Below the pieces are notes generated by a model, which saw nothing but the letters and a program-made list of their open reading frames with translations, made no database searches and had not been told where the DNA came from. Shown here in pieces: positions 41,635 through 50,403 of a stretch of DNA of 64,000 nt. A program made the translations under genes and the position numbers. This DNA is from Metabacillus dongyingensis (lineage in GTDB: Bacteria > Bacillota > Bacilli > Bacillales > Bacillaceae), in the NCBI RefSeq assembly GCF_019933155.2, contig NZ_CP082944.1, forward strand, positions 1,676,001-1,740,000, in the 5' to 3' direction. Each line of letters opens with the position of its first letter. The first letter of the stretch is position 1.

Positions 41635-41766
41635 ATGGAGATCATCACCGTTTATTTAATTATCGGAGAATTGATTAGTACATCAATTTATGCGGTGGCA
41701 GATATTCGACCTTGGTATTTCTTTTCTGCATTGTGCATTGCCTGGTTACCTTATTTATGGGTTTAG
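41635..41766 (+). CDS. possible 43-aa membrane peptide
   Basis: Weakly supported. The frame MEIITVYLIIGELISTSIYA to WLPYLWV has two short hydrophobic stretches and a charged hinge (VADIRPWYF), but the ribosome site (AAAAAAGAG, 10 nt) is only fair, and it overlaps the tail of the convergent MraY-like gene by 12 bp. It may be a gene fragment. Confidence 0.25.
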   Translation: MEIITVYLIIGELISTSIYAVADIRPWYFFSALCIAWLPYLWV

Positions 41767-42711
41767 AAGAAATTTCCAATAAAATAAACAGATAAAAGCA
41801 CAAAACCAAGAAATGAACCCAAAAACTGTGACAATTGTAGTTTCGGACCACCCATATTTTAAGCCAAAGTGATAGTGAATTGGTGTCATTTTGAAAATAC
41901 GCTTATGAGTAAGTTTAAATGACGAAACTTGTAAAATAACCGAAAGTTGTTCAGCAAAATATATAAAGAACAAAATGGGAATTAAAATTTCAACTTTCTC
42001 AAGAACAGCAAGAAATGAAAGCGATCCCCCTATAGCTAGTGATCCCGTATCTCCCATAAAAGCTTTGGCTGGATATATATTATAAATGAGAAAGCCGAGT
42101 AAACATCCAATCATAATTAAACAAAAAATTTGCACCTCTGATCTTTCTGAAACCATAAAAAAGAAAAAGTATGTAGGGATTGCAACAACTCCTAAAAGAC
42201 CGTCTAATCCATCCGTGAAATTTATGGCATTTGCAGAACCTACGACAAATAAGGTGATGACAATGACATATAACACCATTGGGAGATCCAAGGTAATATT
42301 TTTATTAATAGCAATGCTGGTGTCTACGCCTAGTTCGTTGATCACGTAAAAAAGCAAAGTACCAGTAAAAATAAATTGAAAAATAAGTTTGGTCTTACCA
42401 GATACCCCTCCTGGATCTTGACGAGAAGCTTTCCAAAAATCATCCAAAAAGCCAACAAAACTAAAAAGAATGTAGGTAATTGACAAGAAATACATTAATG
42501 GAGTAGGTGAAAAAAGAATTGATACTATAATTCCTACAAAAAGAATAATTCCAAACATTAACGGAGTGCCATTTTTTAACTGATGATCTGAAGGAAGTTC
42601 TTTTCTTATCGGTTGAATGAGCCTAAGTTTTCTCAAAACAGTAATTAATAGTGGAGATAAAATTGAAACAGCTACAAAAGCAATTAACGCTGGGATTATT
42701 TGATCTCTCAA
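41755..42711 (-). CDS. MraY-like phospho-MurNAc-pentapeptide transferase paralog
   Basis: Polytopic membrane enzyme of the MraY/WecA superfamily, which moves a phospho-sugar to undecaprenyl phosphate. MraY features present are the Asp pair GFLDD (90-91), NAINFTDGLDGL, and FMGDTGS (Asp221). The usual HHH motif is altered: PIHYHFGLK (279-284) replaces PIHHHFEL, so the middle His is Tyr and the following Glu is Gly. With 318 residues it is near MraY length. It stands alone, not in a division and cell-wall cluster, and its TTG start follows AAAGGAG by 10 nt. It is probably a second MraY, possibly with another substrate or inhibitor tolerance. The region looks more AT-rich than its surroundings. 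Confidence 0.78.
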   Translation of the reverse strand: MRDQIIPALIAFVAVSILSPLLITVLRKLRLIQPIRKELPSDHQLKNGTPLMFGIILFVGIIVSILFSPTPLMYFLSITYILFSFVGFLDDFWKASRQDPGGVSGKTKLIFQFIFTGTLLFYVINELGVDTSIAINKNITLDLPMVLYVIVITLFVVGSANAINFTDGLDGLLGVVAIPTYFFFFMVSERSEVQIFCLIMIGCLLGFLIYNIYPAKAFMGDTGSLAIGGSLSFLAVLEKVEILIPILFFIYFAEQLSVILQVSSFKLTHKRIFKMTPIHYHFGLKYGWSETTIVTVFGFISWFCAFICLFYWKFLLNP

Positions 42712-42879
42712 TTCTCATTTACTCCTTTTCTCTTTACTATCTATAATAAGTTCTATAAAACTCATTCATTTCCTCTATCCCATACAATCCAATATTTTGG
42801 GTTACCTTCATAGGAAGCGGTAAAAGTAATTATTTATCGTTGTATACGATTGATTGAGTTTTAGAAAAGGAGTGATTTT

Positions 42880-43701
42880 ATGGATTCAAGAGTCCCCATA
42901 CCAGTTCAAAACATTCTACATGAATATATTTCCTTATTTCATGAGCGGATTCCCAATACTCTTGAAGGCTTATATTTACACGGTTCTATCGCCCTTAACG
43001 CTTTTATTAATGGCACTAGCGATATTGATTTCGTTGCCATAATAAACCGTCTTTTGACTGTAGCAGAGATAAAAATATTATCTAAAATCCATCAAGAATT
43101 AGAAGATAAGTACAAAAAGACAGTATTGGACGGATGCTACCTTCTGTGGGAGGACATGGGCAATATGAAAGCTGAAACAAAAAAACGGTTATATGCAAAC
43201 GATGGAAAGGTAGATTGGGGTAATCATGTTACTAATCCGATTACTTGGTGGATTCTGAAAGACAAGGGAATAAACGTCATTGGTCCCGAGATAAACTCAT
43301 TTCACTTTGATGTTGATGAAAGTGTTTTGGCTGCCTACGTACTCAATAATATGAACACCTATTGGTTAAAACGAATGAATAGAAATAAAAAATTCAGAAG
43401 AATAGCACATCTATTGCCAAACAAAATTGTGGAATGGGAATTACAATGGTCTATTACTGGAATGTTGCGCCAATTCTATACGCTTAGAGAACATGAAGTC
43501 ATTTCAAAAGTTGATGCGGGTAAATTTGCAATCAATTATATGCCAGAAAGATGGCATAACATTATTAAAGAAGCGATAAGTATTCGAGAAGGTTTAAGCT
43601 TACGTTATTGTGATTCTAAGAAGCAACGGGTTAATGACATGATACTATGTATGAACTACATTCTTAATTATTGTAATATTATGTATAAAAATCAGGGTTA
43701 A
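42880..43701 (+). CDS. nucleotidyltransferase, AadA/DUF4111-like
   Basis: Pol-beta-type nucleotidyltransferase. The active-site signature GSIALNAFINGTSDIDFVAI gives the GS and paired Asp residues that hold Mg-ATP; a third acid probably lies in LDGCYLLWED. The helical C-terminal domain (residues 140-270) fits the DUF4111 domain of streptomycin/spectinomycin adenylyltransferases. The resemblance to characterised resistance enzymes is moderate, so drug modification is only possible. AAAGGAGTG precedes the ATG. The gene is divergent from the MraY paralog across 168 bp. Confidence 0.78.
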   Translation: MDSRVPIPVQNILHEYISLFHERIPNTLEGLYLHGSIALNAFINGTSDIDFVAIINRLLTVAEIKILSKIHQELEDKYKKTVLDGCYLLWEDMGNMKAETKKRLYANDGKVDWGNHVTNPITWWILKDKGINVIGPEINSFHFDVDESVLAAYVLNNMNTYWLKRMNRNKKFRRIAHLLPNKIVEWELQWSITGMLRQFYTLREHEVISKVDAGKFAINYMPERWHNIIKEAISIREGLSLRYCDSKKQRVNDMILCMNYILNYCNIMYKNQG

Positions 43702-43757
43702 TAGAGAACTACTTATTACTATGTAAAAGTTTATTCAAGAAAAGGGCGCTTTAATTG

Positions 43758-43808
43758 AATAAAAGAAGGCACATATTATACATGACTAATATGTGCTCTT
43801 CTTTTATT
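43758..43808. terminator. long bidirectional terminator
   Basis: AATAAAAGAAG-CACATATTA and TAATATGTG-CTTCTTTTATT form an about 20-bp stem with a small bulge. Confidence 0.85.
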
Positions 43809-43857
43809 ATTAAGGCTTTTTACAATTTAGGTCCTTATAAATTGACCGGCCTTTTTT

Positions 43858-43890
43858 TAAAGAGCGTTCAGATATTTGTCTGAACGCTTT
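43858..43890 (-). terminator. terminator of the aldehyde dehydrogenase gene
   Basis: On the minus strand AAAGCGTTCAGA and TCTGAACGCT form the stem; only CTTT follows before an A-run, so it is a weaker terminator. Confidence 0.55.
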
Positions 43891-43894
43891 CCCA

Positions 43895-45343
43895 TTATTG
43901 CTTTTCATCGTCATACTGCATATACACTGCGTGTGTTACAGTAAAGTCTTCGATTCCATGTTTACCGTCCGCTCCGCCGAGTCCTGATTTGCGGAGACCT
44001 GCGTGATAGCCTTGAATGGCCTCGAAATTTTCACGGTTGATGAAGGTTTCGCCGAATTTCAGTTCATTGGCTGCTCTCATTGCTTCATGCACGTTGTCAG
44101 TATAGATGGAAGAGGATAGTCCATAATCTGAATCGTTAGCGAGTTCAATCGCTTCATCGAGTGTTTTAAAAGTAAGGATTGGAAGAACAGGTCCGAAAAT
44201 TTCGTCCTGGATGATTTCTGAATCCTGCTGTACATTTGTTATAACAGTTGGTTCGTAGAAGAAACCGCTGCTCATCTCGGCTCTCTTGCCGCCAGTTAAG
44301 ACTTTCGCTCCGTTTTGAACGGCATTCTGCACCATTTCATGAACAATATCCAAACGGTCCTGACTAACGAGCGGGCCCATTTCAGCATCTTTATCATTAG
44401 GCATGCCAAGCTTCGTTTCTTTCATTGACTGAGTCATTTTTTCAATGAATTCTATTGCGATATCTTCGTGGACGTATACTCTCTCAGCATTTGTGCAGGC
44501 CTGTCCGGAATTTGTGATGCGTGATGTTTTTATGCATTTTACAGCTGTATCTAGATTAGCATTTTTAGTTACAATAGCCGGCGCTTTACCGCCAAGCTCA
44601 AGATTGACTTTTGTCATGTTTTTAGCCGCAGCTTCCATTACTTTCGTTCCGGCTTTCACATTGCCTGTCATTGTAATGATGCTGACCTTTGGATGAGCTG
44701 CCATCACCGTTCCGATGGTTGATCCTTTTCCGGTAATGAAATTATAGACGCCTGCAGGAATGTCATTCATTTCATCAACAATCTTAGTGAATTCAGCTGC
44801 AGTATTTGGCGTTTGCTGACTCGGTTTTAAGACGATTGAACAGCCGGTAATCAGCGCTGTAGCCACTTTTCTTGCCAAAATAAACACAGGGAAGTTCCAT
44901 GGGACAATTCCAGCTGCGACTCCGATTGGCTTTCTGAACATCAGGATGTTTTCATTCGGACGGTCACTCGGTATAATTTCTCCCTCAATCCGCCGTGCCC
45001 ATTCGGACATATAATAGAAGTAGTCGATTGCGGTATCAACTTCTCCGCTTGCTTGCTCATATGGCTTGCCTTGTTCCTCGCTGAGCAATTCAATGAACGT
45101 TTCTCGTCTTTCTTTCAGCTTATCGCCAAGCTCGCGGACTATTTTACCTCTTTCTGCAGATGAGACTTTTTCCCATTTTTTCTGCGCTTCATAGGCCGCT
45201 TCAATGGCTTTGTTTGCATCCTCTTCTGTTCCTGCGGGTATTCTGGATATCACATGTTCTGTTGCAGGGTTGATTACATCGATTGTGTCCTCAGAAGCAG
45301 AGTCTATATATTCACCGTTAATGTACAATTTATGCTGCTGCAT
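43895..45343 (-). CDS. aldA: lactaldehyde/glycolaldehyde dehydrogenase
   Basis: NAD-dependent oxidation of lactaldehyde to lactate and of glycolaldehyde to glycolate. The sequence tracks E. coli AldA along its length, including YMSEWARRIEGEIIPSDRP, MEAAAKNMTKVNLELGGKAPAIV (Glu249 general base) and NSGQACTNAERVYV with the nucleophile Cys283, and the closing GLRKSGLGGADGKHGIEDF. 482 residues. AAGGAGG precedes the ATG; 13 upstream codons are rejected. It is a single-gene unit with no fucose, rhamnose or glycolate genes adjoining, so it may serve general aldehyde disposal. Confidence 0.9.
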   Translation of the reverse strand: MQQHKLYINGEYIDSASEDTIDVINPATEHVISRIPAGTEEDANKAIEAAYEAQKKWEKVSSAERGKIVRELGDKLKERRETFIELLSEEQGKPYEQASGEVDTAIDYFYYMSEWARRIEGEIIPSDRPNENILMFRKPIGVAAGIVPWNFPVFILARKVATALITGCSIVLKPSQQTPNTAAEFTKIVDEMNDIPAGVYNFITGKGSTIGTVMAAHPKVSIITMTGNVKAGTKVMEAAAKNMTKVNLELGGKAPAIVTKNANLDTAVKCIKTSRITNSGQACTNAERVYVHEDIAIEFIEKMTQSMKETKLGMPNDKDAEMGPLVSQDRLDIVHEMVQNAVQNGAKVLTGGKRAEMSSGFFYEPTVITNVQQDSEIIQDEIFGPVLPILTFKTLDEAIELANDSDYGLSSSIYTDNVHEAMRAANELKFGETFINRENFEAIQGYHAGLRKSGLGGADGKHGIEDFTVTHAVYMQYDDEKQ

Positions 45344-45450
45344 AGTGAGCCTCCTTTTAAGATTGTACTGAACGTTTTCCACTCTCTATTGAGCCTCAAA
45401 CATCAAGGCCAATTTCTATCTGTTCTAAAAAATCGGACAATCTTTTCTTT

Positions 45451-45476
45451 TGAAACTTTTTTGGACAAGTTTCGTA
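45451..45476 (+). promoter_or_regulatory. canonical sigma-W promoter
   Basis: TGAAAC, exactly 16 nt, CGTA: the sigma-W consensus (overlaps that of other ECF sigma factors). It lies 53 bp before the TerD-like gene; B. subtilis yceCDE homologs are also under ECF control. Confidence 0.75.
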
Positions 45477-45528
45477 GTACAATAGAAGCAGACTTCCTTT
45501 TTTGGAAAATATTTAACGAGGTGATATC

Positions 45529-46107
45529 ATGTCAATTTCTTTATCAAAAGGACAGCGTATTGATCTGACAAAAACAAACCCGGGCCTTACGAAAGTCATT
45601 ATCGGTCTTGGCTGGGATACGAATAAGTATTCAGGCGGGAAGGATTTTGATCTGGATGCTTCTGCTTTTCTGGCTGATGGAAGCGGCAAGGTTCAGAACG
45701 ATTTAGAATTTGTTTTTTACAACAACTTAAAAAGTCCAAATGGCGCTGTTGAACATACTGGAGATAACCGAACGGGAGAAGGGGATGGCGATGATGAGCA
45801 AATGACCATTGACTTCTCACTGCTGCCGGACCATGTAGAAAAAATAGGGATTACTGTAACGATTCATGATGCGGATGGCCGCCATCAAAACTTTGGCCAA
45901 GTTTCCAATGCATTTGTTCGTGTTGTAAATGCCGATAACTCTGAAGAAGTGCTCCGTTATGATTTGGGTGAAGATTTTTCAGTTGAAACAGCAGTAGTTG
46001 TCTGTGAATTATACAAGCATGGTCAAGACTGGAAATTCAACGCAATCGGCAGCGGCTTTTCAGGCGGCCTTGCTGCACTTTGCAAAAATTACGGATTAGA
46101 CGTTTAA
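45529..46107 (+). CDS. TerD-family stress protein
   Basis: Calcium-binding beta-sandwich protein of the tellurium-resistance family, 192 residues, close to B. subtilis YceD. Landmarks are [29 protein letters not shown], the acidic calcium loops [23 protein letters not shown] and the closing [22 protein letters not shown]. The family takes part in envelope, phage and toxic-oxyanion stress in ways not fully understood. GAGGTG precedes the ATG. It forms an operon with the VWA gene 25 bp downstream, driven by an ECF promoter. Confidence 0.92.
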   Translation: MSISLSKGQRIDLTKTNPGLTKVIIGLGWDTNKYSGGKDFDLDASAFLADGSGKVQNDLEFVFYNNLKSPNGAVEHTGDNRTGEGDGDDEQMTIDFSLLPDHVEKIGITVTIHDADGRHQNFGQVSNAFVRVVNADNSEEVLRYDLGEDFSVETAVVVCELYKHGQDWKFNAIGSGFSGGLAALCKNYGLDV

Positions 46108-46132
46108 GATTCGATAAAGGGGACTGTTAGAA

Positions 46133-46822
46133 GTGAGCTCGATCAACTTAATGAAAAAAACCGCAGGAATCGTACTTGAAAAAAAGAAACTTACCGGAGT
46201 TGTCGCACGGGTAGGACTAGTACTTGATATCTCAGGATCTATGAGAAGCCTCTATAAAAATGGAACTGTTCAAAAAGTGGTAGAACGCATCCTGGCTGTG
46301 GCCAGTCAGTTCGATGATGACGGCATGCTGGATGTGTGGGTATACGATAATGAGTTTTCAAGACTGCCTTCTGTGACAGAAAGAGATTTTGAAAACTACG
46401 TCAACCTGCAGATTTTAAACAGTGACACTATACATAAATTCGGCCGCAACGATGAACCGCCTGTCATGTACGACGTCATGAACAAATATTTAAAAGAAGA
46501 TCCAAGTAAAGATCCAGCTTTTATAGTGTTTATTAACGACGGAGGCTGCAAGCGAACGATCAAAAAGCCGGTAGTATCATCTTCTGACAAACCGATATTC
46601 TGGCAATTTGTCGGTGTAGGAAATTCAAATTTCGATGTGCTGGAAAACCTGGATACAATGGAAGGCAGATTTATTGATAACGCCAATTTCTTTCATGTTC
46701 AGGACATCGATGCGATAACAGATGAGCAGCTGTACGATCGCTTGCTGAACGAATTTCCGGATTGGATTAGAGAAGCGAAAGAGAAGAGAGTATTATTGGA
46801 GGAAATACAGTCTGGGACGTGA
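46133..46822 (+). CDS. VWA-domain protein, TerF-like
   Basis: Von Willebrand A domain of the kind fused to or encoded beside TerD proteins. The metal-adhesion motif DISGSM lies near residue 33, followed by LAVASQFDDDGMLDVWVYDN, and the later DGG and VGVGNSNFDVLENLD strands complete the Rossmann-like fold. 229 residues, no signal peptide. The start is GTG with GGGGA upstream. TerD-VWA pairs form stress complexes at the membrane in other bacteria; a similar partnership is inferred from the shared operon. Confidence 0.87.
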   Translation: MSSINLMKKTAGIVLEKKKLTGVVARVGLVLDISGSMRSLYKNGTVQKVVERILAVASQFDDDGMLDVWVYDNEFSRLPSVTERDFENYVNLQILNSDTIHKFGRNDEPPVMYDVMNKYLKEDPSKDPAFIVFINDGGCKRTIKKPVVSSSDKPIFWQFVGVGNSNFDVLENLDTMEGRFIDNANFFHVQDIDAITDEQLYDRLLNEFPDWIREAKEKRVLLEEIQSGT

Positions 46823-46840
46823 ATCCCAGGCTGTTTTTTT
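46808..46840 (+). terminator. intrinsic terminator of the TerD operon
   Basis: CAG-CTGGGA and TCCCAG-CTG with one mismatch, loop 6 nt, T7. It begins inside the last codons of the VWA gene. Confidence 0.85.
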
Positions 46841-47100
46841 ATGTTGCCTGAGGGGCAGATGGAGGAAAGCAAGATTGGGTCTCGAACAGTGAAACCTAAA
46901 TTTCAGCTAATTTCAATTCAATTAAATGTAAAAATAAATCTATTTGACTGCTAATATCAGCTATTAATTGGGGATGAGTGTAAAAATCCTTATTGTTATC
47001 CATGATTTCTGTTTGTTATTTTGTCGTAATGCCTGATTGTGAAACCTGTAAACTCTGTTTTTATTCACGAATTCAAATCATTTCTTCTTGCTGTTTAGTC

Positions 47101-47115
47101 ATAAAAGCGCTATCA
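47101..47115 (+). promoter_or_regulatory. cre-like site upstream of the mur operon
   Basis: ATAAAAGCGCTATCA matches WTGNAANCGNWNNCW except G to A at the third position; about 65 bp before the -10 box. The 46841-47100 stretch before it holds nothing identifiable. Confidence 0.45.
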
Positions 47116-47130
47116 TTAGCGTATAATCTG

Positions 47131-47184
47131 AAACATAATTTCAAGAAAATAAAGATTAAATTGAAATTATGTTTAAGATATAAT
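47131..47184 (+). promoter_or_regulatory. mur operon promoter with paired MurR-type operators
   Basis: AAACATAATTTCAA (47131-47144) and TTGAAATTATGTTT (47161-47174) are a perfect 14-bp inverted repeat. Each arm is itself close to the palindrome TGAAA-N5-TTTCA expected for RpiR-family repressors. TATAAT at 47179-47184 is the -10 box; TTAAAT 17 nt upstream is a poor -35. Confidence 0.7.
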
Positions 47185-47230
47185 ATACTGAAAATTGAGA
47201 ATCTTTATTATTAGGAGGCATCACCCGTTT

Positions 47231-48139
47231 ATGGAAAAACAACTGCGTTCATTAACGACAGAATTGAGAAATGAACAAACTATGAATATTGACAGCGCAA
47301 ATACACTCGAAATTCTTTCAATGATGAACAACGAAGATTTGAAAGTGGCGATTGCTGTGCAGGAGGTTTTGCCTGAAATTAGGGCAGCTGTTGAATGTGC
47401 ATATGAATCGTTAAAGAAGGGAGGAAGATTGATTTACATCGGTGCAGGGACGAGCGGAAGACTTGGAGTCCTTGATGCGGTGGAGTGCCCGCCGACGTTC
47501 AGCACTTCACCTGATACAGTTATCGGCTTGATTGCAGGCGGAGAGAAAGCATTCGTCCGTGCTGTCGAAGGAGCAGAAGATAAAGAAGAATTCGGTGTAG
47601 CTGATTTGAAGGCTATTGATCTGTCCGATGATGATACTGTAGTTGGAATTGCTGCAAGCGGCCGGACACCTTATGTGATCGGAGCCCTTCGTTATGCTAA
47701 AGAGACAGGTGCAAAAGCAATCGCGCTCTCTTGCAATAAGGATGCTAAAATTTCTGAAGCTGCCGATATTGGCATTGAGGTTGTCGTAGGTCCTGAAGTG
47801 GTCACCGGATCAACCAGGATGAAAGCGGCAACGGCTCATAAAATGGTGCTCAACATGATTTCAACAGCAGCGATGATTAAGATCGGCAAAGTCTACGAAA
47901 ATCTAATGGTCGATGTGAATGTCAGCAACCACAAGCTGAAGGAGAGAGCGATCAGCATCATCCAAACGGTGACGGACGCTGGATATGACCTTGCAAAAGA
48001 AACACTTGAAAAAGCAGAGCTTAAAGTCAAACCAGCGATTGTCATGATTAAAGCAAACACCTCAGTAGAAGAAGCAATAAATCTATTAAATCGTGCGGAT
48101 GGGGATGTACGAAAAGCCATCTCACTCCATACATCATAA
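47231..48139 (+). CDS. murQ: N-acetylmuramic acid 6-phosphate etherase
   Basis: Hydrolyses the D-lactyl ether of MurNAc-6-P to give GlcNAc-6-P and lactate in the cytoplasm. SIS fold with [20 protein letters not shown] (catalytic Glu85), the second catalytic acid in AVEGAED (Glu113), the substrate-binding AASGRTPY (Arg145) and [15 protein letters not shown]. 302 residues, all landmark residues normal. AGGAGG lies 12 nt before the ATG, slightly far; in-frame codons upstream of it lack a ribosome site. First gene of the seven-gene salvage operon. Confidence 0.95.
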   Translation: MEKQLRSLTTELRNEQTMNIDSANTLEILSMMNNEDLKVAIAVQEVLPEIRAAVECAYESLKKGGRLIYIGAGTSGRLGVLDAVECPPTFSTSPDTVIGLIAGGEKAFVRAVEGAEDKEEFGVADLKAIDLSDDDTVVGIAASGRTPYVIGALRYAKETGAKAIALSCNKDAKISEAADIGIEVVVGPEVVTGSTRMKAATAHKMVLNMISTAAMIKIGKVYENLMVDVNVSNHKLKERAISIIQTVTDAGYDLAKETLEKAELKVKPAIVMIKANTSVEEAINLLNRADGDVRKAISLHTS

Positions 48140-48151
48140 GGAGCGGGCACT

Positions 48152-49009
48152 ATGGCAACAGGCGGATTATCAATCATTCAAACCATGCTTAACAAGCTGC
48201 CGCAGTCAGAGCAAAAACTTGCAGATTACATTCTGCAGCATCCGCATGAAGTAGTGAACAGCACAGTAAGTGAATTAAGCACGTCTGCGGAGACAAGCGG
48301 GGCAGCAGTCGTCAGGCTCTGCAAATCACTTGGCTTAAAAGGGTTCCAGGATCTGAAAATGAGAATTGCCGGTGATCTGATGAAATCTGTTGAACAGGGA
48401 TACCGTGATATTGAACCTTCCGAATCCCTTTACAGAGTGGTTGAAAAAACAACCGGCAACACGATTCAGATTATCCGTGATACAGCGGAAATTATCGATC
48501 ATGAAAATTTGAAGAAAGCTATCGGCATGCTGCTGAAAGCTAAAAACGTTCATTTTTGCGGGGTAGGCGCTTCAAATATTGTGGCGCAGGATGCTCAGCA
48601 AAAACTGATCCGCATAAATAAAGGAGCAACGGCTTTTACAGACATGCATCTGGTTGCAACCCTGATTGCCAATGCAGATCCGGAAGATGTCCTGTTCGCC
48701 ATCTCTTTTTCTGGCGAGACACAGGAAATCATCAACGTGCTGAAGCTTGCAAAAGAGCGCGGCGTCAAAACGATCGGGCTTACTCACTTTGGGCAGACGA
48801 CCGTATCGTCCCTGTGCGATGTTTCGCTTCACACTTCTTTTTCTAATGAAGCGCCGTTCAGGAGCGCAGCGACTTCATCCAGGCTGGCACAGCTTTATAT
48901 GATCGACATTTTGTTTCTCGGAATGGCTACAGAGCAGTACGATGAGACCGTTCAATATATAGATAATACTAGAGCGGCCATCAAATCAATGACAGAAAAA
49001 TATAAATAG
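48152..49009 (+). CDS. murR: RpiR-family repressor of the mur operon
   Basis: N-terminal helix-turn-helix (residues 1-75; STSAETSGAAVVRLCKSLGLKGFQDLKM) and C-terminal SIS domain (about 125-260; VHFCGVGASNIVAQDAQQKL, FAISFSGETQEI) that should bind MurNAc-6-P. 285 residues, as in B. subtilis MurR (YbbH). AAGGAG precedes the ATG, 12 bp after murQ. The TGAAA/TTTCA inverted repeats before murQ are the likely target, making the operon autoregulated. Confidence 0.92.
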   Translation: MATGGLSIIQTMLNKLPQSEQKLADYILQHPHEVVNSTVSELSTSAETSGAAVVRLCKSLGLKGFQDLKMRIAGDLMKSVEQGYRDIEPSESLYRVVEKTTGNTIQIIRDTAEIIDHENLKKAIGMLLKAKNVHFCGVGASNIVAQDAQQKLIRINKGATAFTDMHLVATLIANADPEDVLFAISFSGETQEIINVLKLAKERGVKTIGLTHFGQTTVSSLCDVSLHTSFSNEAPFRSAATSSRLAQLYMIDILFLGMATEQYDETVQYIDNTRAAIKSMTEKYK

Positions 49010-49032
49010 GCACTTTTAAAGGGGGCTTTAAG

Positions 49033-50403
49033 ATGGCAAAGGGGAATAACAGAAACTTATTGATTGCAGAAAAACTATTGGAGCATCTTGGCGGAGCGGC
49101 TAACATTGCGACCACCACGCATTGCATGACAAGACTTCGTGTCGCGCCGCAGGACCGTTCAAAGGTCAACATGGAAGCCATCAAGAAAACAGAAGGGGTT
49201 CTGGGTGTTGTAGAAGAAGAAACGATCCAAATCATCCTTGGACCGGGTGCTGTAAATAAAGTTTCAGCAGAGTTTGAAAAACTGCTTGCAGCTGCTGATG
49301 ATTTTGACCTGAAAGATGCAGCTTCCAAAAACAAATCAGAGATTGATAAAAAGAATGCAAAACCCTTTAAACTCTTTTTGAGAAGAATCGCAAGCATCTT
49401 CATTCCGCTGATTCCTGCCCTTGTAGCTTCAGGTTTGATTACAGGGATTACAAAAGCGATTGTTCAGGCAGGCTGGCTTGCAGCAGATTCACAATTAGCT
49501 ATTATTCTAACCGTTATCGGATCTGGGCTGTTTGCTTACCTTGGTATTTTAGTAGGAACGAACGCAGCTAAAGAATTTGGCGGTTCCCCAGCGCTTGGAG
49601 CACTGGCCGGAATTCTCGTCATCAACCCTGCTGTAGGCGACATTGCTTTATTTGGTGAAAACCTGCTTCCTGGACGCGGAGGGTTAATAGGGGTTTTATT
49701 CGCAGCCATCTTCATCGCTTTAGTTGAAAAACAAGTAAGAAAATTTGTGCCGCAATCCCTTGACATCATCATTACACCTACTATTGCATTATTAATCACT
49801 GGTATCGTCACTTACATTGTATTCATGCCAGTCGGCGGATTTGTATCTGATACGATTACAAAAGGCTTACTCAATGTGCTGGATCTTGGCGGAGTTGTTG
49901 CCGGATTTGTTCTTGGCGCAACGTTCCTTCCGTTAGTTGTAACCGGACTTCATCAAGGGTTAACACCAGTGCACCTTGAGCTGATTAACTCTATTGGTGA
50001 TGATCCATTGCTTCCAATCCTTGCTATGGGCGGAGCGGGTCAAGTCGGCGCAGCATTTGCCATCTACTTTAAAACGAAAAAGAAAAGCTTAAAACGTGCA
50101 ATCGGCGGCGGGCTTCCTTCAGGAATGCTCGGAATCGGCGAACCGTTAATCTTTGGTGTGACCCTTCCGCTTGGCCGTCCGTTTTTAACAGCATGTTTAG
50201 GCGCAGGTGTAGGGGGAGCATTCCAGGCTCATTTTGATATCGCAACAATCGCAGTTGGCGTATCAGGCCTTCCGCTTACATTCTTAGTTCACACGAATCA
50301 AATTATTCTTTACCTTGCTGGTCTATTAATCTCTTATGCAGCTGGATTTATTTTCACTTACCTATTCGGCTTTAAAGATGAAATGGCAGCTGAATTCAAG
50401 TGA
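49033..50403 (+). CDS. murP: PTS N-acetylmuramic acid transporter, EIIBC component
   Basis: Imports MurNAc, and probably MurNAc-GlcNAc, with phosphorylation at O6. The EIIB domain comes first (phospho-Cys31 in THCMTRLRV) and the EIIC channel domain fills residues about 110-456, with GIGEPLIFGVTLPLGRPF in the sugar site. No EIIA is present, so a soluble glucose-type EIIA must serve it, as in B. subtilis and S. aureus. AAAGGGGG precedes the ATG. The adjoining MupG gene suggests disaccharide as a substrate. Confidence 0.93.
   Translation: MAKGNNRNLLIAEKLLEHLGGAANIATTTHCMTRLRVAPQDRSKVNMEAIKKTEGVLGVVEEETIQIILGPGAVNKVSAEFEKLLAAADDFDLKDAASKNKSEIDKKNAKPFKLFLRRIASIFIPLIPALVASGLITGITKAIVQAGWLAADSQLAIILTVIGSGLFAYLGILVGTNAAKEFGGSPALGALAGILVINPAVGDIALFGENLLPGRGGLIGVLFAAIFIALVEKQVRKFVPQSLDIIITPTIALLITGIVTYIVFMPVGGFVSDTITKGLLNVLDLGGVVAGFVLGATFLPLVVTGLHQGLTPVHLELINSIGDDPLLPILAMGGAGQVGAAFAIYFKTKKKSLKRAIGGGLPSGMLGIGEPLIFGVTLPLGRPFLTACLGAGVGGAFQAHFDIATIAVGVSGLPLTFLVHTNQIILYLAGLLISYAAGFIFTYLFGFKDEMAAEFK

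Noticed and set aside
46993..47214. Plus-strand 73-codon frame before murQ
   Set aside because: It spans the MurR operators and the murQ promoter, has no ribosome site and has a composition dictated by AT-rich DNA.
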